From: Moraxellaceae bacterium
GTDB taxonomy: Bacteria > Pseudomonadota > Gammaproteobacteria > Burkholderiales > Rhodocyclaceae
Direction of reading: 5' to 3'
Assembly (NCBI GenBank): GCA_031119205.1
Contig: JAVHYF010000001.1
Coordinates: forward strand, 171,687 to 235,686
Length of the DNA: 64,000 bases
Below are positions 34,109 through 40,873 of this stretch, piece after piece. A model generated the notes under the pieces. That model ran no database searches and was not told the DNA's origin. It was given only the letters and a program-made list of their open reading frames with translations. Both the position numbers and the translations under genes were made by a program. Positions within the stretch are counted from its first letter, which is position 1; each line of letters begins with the position of its first letter.

Positions 34109-34828
34109 TCAATGCGCTTTGCCCAGGTAAGCGTCGCGTATTGCCGGGTCGCCCTTGAGCTGCTGGGCAGTGCCGTGCAGAACGATGCGGCCGTTCTCCA
34201 TGACATAGGCGTAGTCGGCCACGCCCAGCGCCGTCGCAGCGAACTGCTCGACCAGCAGCATGGTCATGCCAGCGCTGCGCAACTCGCAAATGGCGGCGAA
34301 GACGTCATCGACGAGTTTGGGCGACAGACCCATGGAGGGCTCGTCCAGCAGCAGCACGCGGGGCCGGCTCATCAGGGCGCGGCCCATGGCCAGCATCTGT
34401 TGTTCGCCGCCCGACAGCGTTCCAGCCAGTTGCTGGCGCCGCTCCTTGAGCCGCGGGAAGTAGCCGAATACACGGTCCAGGTCGTCATCGATCTTCGCCC
34501 GTAGCCCGAAGCGTGCGCGCCGGTAGGCCCCCACCTCCAGGTTGTCGAGTACGGACAGCGAGGGAAACACCCGGCGGCCTTCCGGCACGTGCGACACGCC
34601 GTGGCGCTGCACGTGGTGCGCAGCCAGTCCGTCGAGCGGCTGCTGTTCCAGCGCCAGCCGCCCGGACTGCACGGGCAGCATGCCGGAAGCCACGCGCATG
34701 GTGGTTGTCTTGCCAGCGCCGTTGGAGCCGATCAGACAGACCAGCTGTCCGCGCGGCACGTTGATGGAGATGCCGTTCAGCACGCTGGTGCGGCCGTAGC
34801 CGGCATGGATGTCTGTGAGTGTGAGCAT
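34109..34828 (-). CDS. Liv-type ABC transporter ATPase (LivF-like)
   Basis: A 239-residue ATPase with Walker A GSNGAGKTTT, Q-loop, signature LSGGEQQMLAMGRALM and Walker B VLLLDEPSMGL. It is the second ATPase of a branched-chain amino-acid-type (HAAT) importer. Last gene of the HAD-binding protein-permease operon, 9 bases after the permease-ATPase fusion. HAAT systems also import amides, urea, aromatic acids and other compounds, so the substrate is open. Confidence 0.92.
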   Translation of the reverse strand: MLTLTDIHAGYGRTSVLNGISINVPRGQLVCLIGSNGAGKTTTMRVASGMLPVQSGRLALEQQPLDGLAAHHVQRHGVSHVPEGRRVFPSLSVLDNLEVGAYRRARFGLRAKIDDDLDRVFGYFPRLKERRQQLAGTLSGGEQQMLAMGRALMSRPRVLLLDEPSMGLSPKLVDDVFAAICELRSAGMTMLLVEQFAATALGVADYAYVMENGRIVLHGTAQQLKGDPAIRDAYLGKAH

Positions 34829-34837
34829 GGGGCCTCC

Positions 34838-36733
34838 TTAAGCCGCTGCGGTTCCGAGATAGGCCGACACCACCCGTGGGTCGTCGCGCACCTGTTGCGC
34901 ATTGCCTTCGGAGATTTTCTGGCCGAAGTCCAGCACGGTGACGACGTCGCACAAGGCCATCACCATGTCCATGTGGTGCTCGATCAGGACCATCGCTACC
35001 CCGAAATCCTTGACCTTGCGCAGCACCTGCACCAGCGCGGCCACGTCGGGTCCGGTCAGGCCCGCGGCCGGCTCGTCCAGCAACAGGATGGAAGGCTTGA
35101 GCGCCAGGGCGCGGGCGATCTCGAGCAAGCGCTGCTTGCCATAGGGAAGGTCGCGTGCGTCGGTGCCGGCCTCGTCGGCCAACCCGACCAGCGCCAGCAG
35201 CGCCATGGCTTGGGCGTCGGCCTGTGATTCACGCACCCGTGATGCGCGTGCGCCCAGCGCCAGGGCCAGCAGGTTGGTGCCGAAGTCGTGATGCAGTCCG
35301 ACCTTCACGTTCTGCAAGGCAGTCATCTCCCAGAACAGCTGCACGTTCTGGAAGGTGCGCGCGATGCCCTGGCTGGCGATGCCATGCGGCCGCCCGCCCT
35401 GGATCTGCCGCCCAGCCAGCGTGACGCTGCCGGCGTTCGGCGTGTAGACGCCGGTCAGCACATTCATCATCGTGCTCTTGCCCGAACCGTTGGGACCGAT
35501 CAGCCCGTGGATGGAGCCCGGCTGCACCTCCAGGCTCACGGCGTTCAGTGCCGTCAGGCCGCCGAACCGCATGGTGATGTCGAGGATGCTCAAGACCTTG
35601 GGCGTGGCACCCACTGGCGCGGCAGTGCTGGCGAGCGCAGGCGCAGCCATGGGCCGTCCACCGACGGTCCTGAACATGCCCATCAGCCCGTCTGGCAGAT
35701 AGAACACCGCCAGCAGGATCAGCAGGCCGAAGATGCTCAGGCGGTGCTCGTTGAGGTTCTGCACCTGGAACGAGAACACCAGCAGGCCTGCCGTGATGAG
35801 CAATGGCGGCAGGACGCTGCGCAGCGCCACGAGACCATCACTGCGCACACTGCGCACACAGAAGTACAGCGCGCCCGCTGTGGCGCATGCAGCAAGCCAG
35901 CGGAACAGGACCGTGCTGTCCAGCAGCGTAGGCAGCATCACGATCACGGTGGCACCCAGCAGCGAGCCGGCGCGCGACTTGCGTCCGCCGAAGATCACGC
36001 CCAGCAGGAACAGCAGGCTCAGCTCGAAGGTGTAGGTGTTGGGAGAGATGTACTCCTCGGACACCGCGTACAGGCTGCCGGCCAGGCCGGCCAGCGCAGC
36101 ACTGAGCGCGAACGCAATGGCCTTGTAGCGGGCCACGCTGATGCCCATGCATTCCGTGGCGATGGGGCTGTCACGCAGCGCCTCGAACGCGCGCCCGAAA
36201 TGGCTGGTCGCCCAGCGGTTGGTGCAGACCAGCACCAGCGCGACGAAGCCGAGGACGACGTAGTAGTACTGCGTGGTGCCCAGCTTCTCGCCAAACAACC
36301 TGGGCTTGTCGACCGCCAGACCGATGGGGCCCATGGTCAGCCAGTCCATCTCATTGATCAGGATCTGCACGATGGTGCCGAAGGCCAGCGTGACCATGGC
36401 CAGGTACGGACCCGAAACCCGCAGGGCCGCGGCCGCGAGCAGCGCGCCGAACACCGCGGCCACGACAGCGGCGGCCAGCAAGGCGACGCCGAACGGCACG
36501 CCCAGCTTGGTCATCAAGAGACCACCGGCGTAGGCGCCGATGCCGAAGAACGCGGCGTGGCCGAGCGACACCTGGCCGGTGTAGCCCACCAGCAGGTCCA
36601 TGCCGAGCAGCACGATGGCGTAGATGCCGACGATGATGGCCAGGTGCAGGTAGTAGGGGATTGGCACGGCGAACGGCAGCGCCAGTGCGCCGACCGCCAG
36701 GAGTGCCCACAGGATATGGGTGCGTTGGAACAT
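34838..36733 (-). CDS. Fused LivM permease - LivG ATPase
   Basis: A 631-residue fusion. Residues 1-325 are a LivM-type permease with about nine helices and DLLVGYTGQVSLGHAAFFG near residue 50. After a linker, residues 375-631 are a LivG ATPase with GPNGSGKSTMMN, LPYGKQRLLEIARAL and LLLDEPAAGL. Such fusions occur in several betaproteobacterial HAAT systems. It starts about 10 bases after livH. It supplies one permease half and one ATPase of the importer. Confidence 0.9.
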   Translation of the reverse strand: MFQRTHILWALLAVGALALPFAVPIPYYLHLAIIVGIYAIVLLGMDLLVGYTGQVSLGHAAFFGIGAYAGGLLMTKLGVPFGVALLAAAVVAAVFGALLAAAALRVSGPYLAMVTLAFGTIVQILINEMDWLTMGPIGLAVDKPRLFGEKLGTTQYYYVVLGFVALVLVCTNRWATSHFGRAFEALRDSPIATECMGISVARYKAIAFALSAALAGLAGSLYAVSEEYISPNTYTFELSLLFLLGVIFGGRKSRAGSLLGATVIVMLPTLLDSTVLFRWLAACATAGALYFCVRSVRSDGLVALRSVLPPLLITAGLLVFSFQVQNLNEHRLSIFGLLILLAVFYLPDGLMGMFRTVGGRPMAAPALASTAAPVGATPKVLSILDITMRFGGLTALNAVSLEVQPGSIHGLIGPNGSGKSTMMNVLTGVYTPNAGSVTLAGRQIQGGRPHGIASQGIARTFQNVQLFWEMTALQNVKVGLHHDFGTNLLALALGARASRVRESQADAQAMALLALVGLADEAGTDARDLPYGKQRLLEIARALALKPSILLLDEPAAGLTGPDVAALVQVLRKVKDFGVAMVLIEHHMDMVMALCDVVTVLDFGQKISEGNAQQVRDDPRVVSAYLGTAAA

Positions 36734-36742
36734 GGCGGACTC

Positions 36743-37618
36743 CTAGACTTTCTTGATGACGGTCTTGCCGAACAGGCCGGTCGGGCGGATCGCCAGCACC
36801 GCCAGCAGCATCAGCAGGCCGGGCACGTCCTTGTAGCCGGTGGACAGGTAGAACGCGGTGAATTGCTCGGCGATGCCCAGCAGCAGTCCGCCAACGATGA
36901 CGCCCATGCCGCTGTTGAGCCCGCCGATGATGGCGACGGCAAACGCCTTGAGCGCCAGCGACACGCCCATGGAGGCCCCGGTGAGCGTGAGCGGCGCGAC
37001 CAGCACGCCGGCCAGCGCAGCGACTGCCGAGCTCAAGCCGTAGGACAGCGTGATCATCGAGCCGGTGTTGATGCCCATGAGGCTGGCGGCCTCGCGGTCG
37101 TCCGCGGTGGCGACGACGGCCTTGCCCACCAGCGTGCGGCGGCTGAGCAGCTCGATCAGCAGCATCATGGCCAGCGCGCCAACCAGCACGAGGATCTCCA
37201 TCGGCATGACGCGCAGGCCGTCGCCGAAGATGATCGGCGTCTCGGGCAAGGGCGACGGGAACTTGAGGTCGTCCTTGCCCCAGATGGTCTCGGCCATGTT
37301 CTTGCCGATGATGCCGATGGCGATGGTCGCCATGATCCAGCCGAACTCCGAGCGCGTCTTGAGCGCGGGGCGCACGCCCAGCCGCTCGACCAGCGCCCCC
37401 TGCGCCAGACCGAACAGCAGCACCATGGGCAGCATCGCCCAGTAGCCGATCCAGGACGACAGCGACAGGCCGACCAGGGCACCGAGGGCCAGCGCTTCTC
37501 CCTGGCCGAAGTTCAGGGTCTTGGAGGTGACGTAGGTCAGCTGGTAGCCGAAGGCGATGACCGCATAGATCATGCCGAGCGACACCCCGCTGATGCACAG
37601 CTGTAGAACGATTTGCAC
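36743..37618 (-). CDS. Liv-type ABC permease (LivH-like)
   Basis: A 291-residue integral membrane permease with about eight helices, containing FGQGEALALGALVGLSL and EAASLMGINTGSMITL motifs of LivH. The start is a GTG at 37618, placed 5 bases after an AAGGAG ribosome site; a longer in-frame start at 37636 has none. It sits between the binding protein gene and the permease-ATPase fusion. Confidence 0.91.
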   Translation of the reverse strand: MQIVLQLCISGVSLGMIYAVIAFGYQLTYVTSKTLNFGQGEALALGALVGLSLSSWIGYWAMLPMVLLFGLAQGALVERLGVRPALKTRSEFGWIMATIAIGIIGKNMAETIWGKDDLKFPSPLPETPIIFGDGLRVMPMEILVLVGALAMMLLIELLSRRTLVGKAVVATADDREAASLMGINTGSMITLSYGLSSAVAALAGVLVAPLTLTGASMGVSLALKAFAVAIIGGLNSGMGVIVGGLLLGIAEQFTAFYLSTGYKDVPGLLMLLAVLAIRPTGLFGKTVIKKV

Positions 37619-37726
37619 GTGAGCTCCTTGCGGCACGCCTGGCCCGGGCCTGGCTGCGTCATGCGCGCCGCGACAGCGCGCCTGCAGACAGGACCCCGGG
37701 GCAGCGCGGTGTCGCGCGTGGCGTGG

Positions 37727-38905
37727 TTACTTGGGCGAAGCGGCAGCGCCAGCGGCGCGCTCCTGGGCGTAGGCGTAGACGACGCGGCCGTCGCGCACCT
37801 CACCCCACACGATCATGCTGGCGCCGGTGGCGTCGCGGACGTTTGCATCGAACGGGCGTTCGTAAGTGCCGATCACGCCAGCCACCGGCTGGCGCAACTG
37901 CTCCAGCGCCTCGCGCACCTTCACGCCATCGACCGAGCCGGCCTGCTGCATGGCCGCGGCGAGCAGCAGGATAGCGTCATACGCCTGCGCCGCGGAGCTC
38001 GGCGAAGGGATCCGCTCGAGCTTGTAATCGCGCGCGTAGTTCGCGATGAAGGCCTGCTTGCGCGGATCCGAGGCTTCCTGGATGAAAGTCTGCGGCATGC
38101 GCACGCCGTTACCGTTGATCTGTGCCGTGTCAATGAAGTTGCTCATCGCCGAATTCCAGCTGGTCACCAGCGGCACCTTCCAGCCCAGCTTGGCCATGCT
38201 GTTGGCGATCTGCGCCAGCTCCGGACCGATGCCGTAGGCGACGACGATGTCGGCCCCGGCCTGGCGCGCCTTGAGCAGCTGCGGCGTCATGTCGACGTCG
38301 CGCACATTGAATTTTTCCACCGTGACTGGCTTCATGCCCTTGGCCTTGAGCGCCTTCTCGACGTCTTCGCGGCCCAGCTGGCCGTAGTTGGTCGAGTCGG
38401 CCAAGATTGCCACCTTGGTCTTCTTCTGCCGCAGCGCTTCGTCCACGAGCATCTGCGCCTGCAGCTCGTCGCGCGGGCCGACGCGGAAGACGTATGACGG
38501 CGCAGGGAACTGGCGCGTGACCGCCGTGCCCGTGGCCACCGGATCGAACACGGGGATCCTGGCCTCCTGGAAGTACTTCTGCGCCGCGAGCGACACGCCG
38601 GTGTTGCAGAAGCCGATGCCGGCCACGACCTTCTCCTTCTGGATGAGCTCCTGCGCGAGTTGCACGCCGCGCTCGTTCTTGGACTCGGTGTCGCGCTCGA
38701 CCAGCGCGAGCTTGCGGCCCAGCACGCCGCCTTGCGCGTTGACTTCCTTGACAGCCAGCGCGGCGCCGTCACGCGCCGAAACGCCGAAGGGCGCGGAACC
38801 CCCAGTCAGCGGGCACATGAAACCCAGCTTGATGTCCTGGGCGATAGCGCCGCCGGCCGTCACTGCAGAGACGAGGGCCAGTGCGAGGTGTTTGCATGCA
38901 TTCAT
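37727..38905 (-). CDS. Periplasmic binding protein of the Liv-type transporter
   Basis: A 392-residue type I periplasmic binding protein with a signal peptide (MNACKHLALALVSAV to AIAQ, about 24 residues). The mature start DIKLGFMCPLTGGSAPFGV is typical of LivK/HAAT receptors, and GFCNTGVSLAAQKYF is near the ligand cleft. GGAG lies 7 bases before the ATG at 38905. The ligand is unknown; the operon suggests a halogenated or hydroxylated acid or amino acid. Confidence 0.9.
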   Translation of the reverse strand: MNACKHLALALVSAVTAGGAIAQDIKLGFMCPLTGGSAPFGVSARDGAALAVKEVNAQGGVLGRKLALVERDTESKNERGVQLAQELIQKEKVVAGIGFCNTGVSLAAQKYFQEARIPVFDPVATGTAVTRQFPAPSYVFRVGPRDELQAQMLVDEALRQKKTKVAILADSTNYGQLGREDVEKALKAKGMKPVTVEKFNVRDVDMTPQLLKARQAGADIVVAYGIGPELAQIANSMAKLGWKVPLVTSWNSAMSNFIDTAQINGNGVRMPQTFIQEASDPRKQAFIANYARDYKLERIPSPSSAAQAYDAILLLAAAMQQAGSVDGVKVREALEQLRQPVAGVIGTYERPFDANVRDATGASMIVWGEVRDGRVVYAYAQERAAGAAASPK

Positions 38906-38935
38906 GGTATGGCTCCTGAACAAAGTTGGGGTGGC

Positions 38936-39646
38936 TTACCAGCCGAGGTTCTTGAAGAGGACCGGCACGCGATCCAGGCGGGACAGAATGGCGTCGGGCG
39001 TGTAGTCCGGCAGCGGCCGGCGCGCGGTGGCGCGATCGATCCAGACGCAGCGAAAGCCGATGTCGCGAGCTGCCTGCAGATCCAGGTGCGGGCTTGCGCA
39101 GATGTGGACCACGTCCTCGCTGCGCACGCCCAGGGCCTGGTGCGCGTGCGCGAATATCTGCCGGGAAGGCTTGTAGGCCTGGGCCTGCTGCGCAGTGATG
39201 ACGCGGTCGATATGCCCACCGAGCTGGGCCACGTTGCCCGCAATGATGTCGTCATCGGTATTGGAGACGATGCACAGCTGAAAGCCCATGCGCTTGAGCT
39301 GGGCCAGTGCGGGAACGACCTCCTGGAACGGCGGCATCGCGGCGATGCGACCGGTCAGCAGCTCGATGTCGGCAGGCGTGTACGGCAGCGCCAGATCCTT
39401 CAGCGCGAGGCCCAGCGCCATACCCGCCACCTCACGGAAGCTGCGGTGCGGCTTTGCCTCTTCCAGCGCGTGCTCGTGGTGGTCGTAGGCCGTGATGAGC
39501 TGCTGCGGCGTGATGCCGGCACTGCCCCCCTTGCTCGCCAGGATCTGACGCACCGCGTCGATCAGTCCCTCGTCCCACTGGATCAGCGTGCCGTAGCAGT
39601 CGAACGTCAGCCACTGCGGCTTGCTCCCGAAATTGCTTGAAAACAC
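38936..39646 (-). CDS. HAD hydrolase, haloacid dehalogenase type II-like
   Basis: A 236-residue HAD-superfamily enzyme. Motif I is TFDCYGTLIQWD (Asp nucleophile near residue 14), motif II LCIVSNTDDD, the Lys region AYKPSRQIF, and a late HICASPHLDLQAA. This matches L-2-haloacid dehalogenases and related hydrolases, but activity on phosphate esters is also possible. I use the GTG at 39646, 7 bases after AAAGGAG. First gene of the transport operon, with the GntR operator 31 bases upstream. Confidence 0.82.
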   Translation of the reverse strand: MFSSNFGSKPQWLTFDCYGTLIQWDEGLIDAVRQILASKGGSAGITPQQLITAYDHHEHALEEAKPHRSFREVAGMALGLALKDLALPYTPADIELLTGRIAAMPPFQEVVPALAQLKRMGFQLCIVSNTDDDIIAGNVAQLGGHIDRVITAQQAQAYKPSRQIFAHAHQALGVRSEDVVHICASPHLDLQAARDIGFRCVWIDRATARRPLPDYTPDAILSRLDRVPVLFKNLGW

Positions 39647-39676
39647 TTTCAAACTCCTTTCCTGATCGATTAATGA

Positions 39677-39692
39677 TGATTGTCGACAATCA
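39677..39692 (-). promoter_or_regulatory. GntR operator before the HAD-transport operon
   Basis: 16-base perfect palindrome TGATTGTCGACAATCA, the longest of three copies, set in an AT-rich flank of TAATGATG/CATCAATCATTA repeats. It should overlap the promoter of the HAD-livKHMGF operon. Confidence 0.8.
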
Positions 39693-39995
39693 ATCATCAA
39701 TCATTAAGCAGGAGCCGTGCCAATGTCAAAACCCCGTCTTGCGGCGGTTTGCGGGGCAGATTCGCAGGAAAAGCCGACGGTGTTTCACTTGCTTGGTGCA
39801 AACAGGCGCTCTGATGCCCTGTTGTGGCGCGCCCCGCAGATCAATGTGTGCGGGGGCTACTCGGGCCAGGAGGCGATGAGACCGCGTGGCGGCCTGGCAG
39901 CCTTGCCCCAGTCCCGCGGCAAATGGAGCCACGTCCGCCCGCGTGGTTGAAGAGACGCACAGGAGCGCCTTCGCCGGAATCATCGTGGCGTTGGC
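39693..39995. other. Gene-free spacer beside the acquired locus
   Basis: About 300 bases with short open frames on both strands that lack ribosome sites and resemble no family. Mixed base composition. Probably debris between the catabolic locus and the integrase remnant. Confidence 0.5.
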
Positions 39996-40534
39996 CTAGC
40001 CCTCGGACTTCATCTGCTGGAGAAGCGCCGAGGCGTCCTTCGGCGTGATGGCGGACACTCTGAGGGAAGCCAGCCGCTGCCTCAGCTGGCCGGAGCCCGC
40101 GCGGAATCGGCACTGCGTTTCGGCAATGCTCGGGAGGTAGTGGCGCGCGATCTCACCGTCATGGCCAGCAAATACGTCACTCTTTTGTGACCTTCCCACG
40201 CGGGTGCGTGGTCGCCACCGATTGAGGCGATTGACATCCTTGTCGGCGCCCTCGCGAAACGGCAGCCGCTGCCTGGCGTAGAAGCCCCGCGCCTCGGCAA
40301 GGGAAATGCCGCGCCCTCCATGCAAGGGGAGGCCGCCGTCGCGGTTTTGGTGCGCAGCTCGCGGGCGGCCTGCTCTGCATCCTCCGCGGTTTTGAAGCCG
40401 GAGAGGTGCTTGCGGTCGCCTTGGATCACCGGGCGAATGGAGAAGCCGGCGCTTTCGCGACAGGCCTTAGCCATGGGGCGATGCCCCGTGGCTGTGAAGG
40501 GCATTTGCGGCGGGGGGATGAAACCTTGTGGCAT
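39996..40534 (-). pseudogene. Decayed tyrosine integrase, N-terminal part
   Basis: From 40534 one frame reads an integrase arm-binding region, FSIRPVIQGDRKHLSGFKTA then EDAEQAARELRT. After a frameshift near 40345 a second frame continues RGISLAEARGFYARQRLPF and GADKDVNRLNRW, as in the SAM-like core-binding domain, with further decay (DGEIARHYLP) and a stop at 39996. No catalytic domain (R...HxxR...Y) follows. It lies just beyond the 3' end of tRNA-Phe, a usual integration target. Confidence 0.58.
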
Positions 40535-40682
40535 ACGAGCACCCCATCGAGAGAGCTTCGTATCGCCATCGGTTTTATCGCGTCGCGGGTCGCTGCCGTC
40601 CCGGCTTGCGCATTGGAGCACAAGCCTGCGCAGGGGTTTGCGCGGACCACTGTCAGAAAAAGCGCCAGATTCCGACGCTATA

Positions 40683-40728
40683 AAGCACTTGGCCCACCGC
40701 GATGGGTGGGCCAAGTGCTTGTTTTTTT
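40683..40728 (-). terminator. Terminator between tRNA-Phe and integrase remnant
   Basis: Perfect 16-base-pair stem AAGCACTTGGCCCACC with loop GCGATG. A run of seven T follows on the plus strand, and a shorter TTTAT on the minus strand, so it can work in both directions. On the minus strand it lies immediately after the tRNA. Confidence 0.8.
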
Positions 40729-40729
40729 G

Positions 40730-40805
40730 TGGTGGCCTGGGGCGGAATCGAACCACCGACACGCGGATTTTCAATCCGCTGCTCTACCAACTGAGCTACC
40801 AGGCC
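40730..40805 (-). tRNA. tRNA-Phe (GAA)
   Basis: 76 bases including an encoded CCA. Acceptor stem GGCCTGG/CCAGGCC, D arm GCTCAGTTGGTAGAGC, anticodon stem GCGGA/TCCGC around TTGAAAA (anticodon GAA), T arm GGTGG-TTCGATT-CCGCC. A consensus promoter lies directly upstream. Confidence 0.97.
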
Positions 40806-40817
40806 ACAGAGCCGGCG

Positions 40818-40846
40818 ATTATAGTCATAGAATCATCCGATATCAA
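40818..40846 (-). promoter_or_regulatory. Promoter of tRNA-Phe
   Basis: TTGATA (minus strand 40846-40841), 17-base spacer, TATAAT (40823-40818). The start site is expected about 6-7 bases after the -10 box, a few bases before the mature tRNA 5' end. It overlaps the leader of pepN, which reads in the opposite direction. Confidence 0.88.
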
Positions 40847-40873
40847 GCCACCGCGAAACGACAGGGGAAATCC

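Noticed and set aside
35288..37606. Very long open frame on the plus strand opposite the Liv permease genes
   Set aside because: It is a mirror of GC-rich coding on the other strand, with a His/Gln/Arg-rich low-complexity product and no family features; the minus-strand transporter genes are clear.
39717..39950. Small plus-strand gene of 77 codons
   Set aside because: No convincing ribosome site, no family resemblance and mixed composition; probably island debris.
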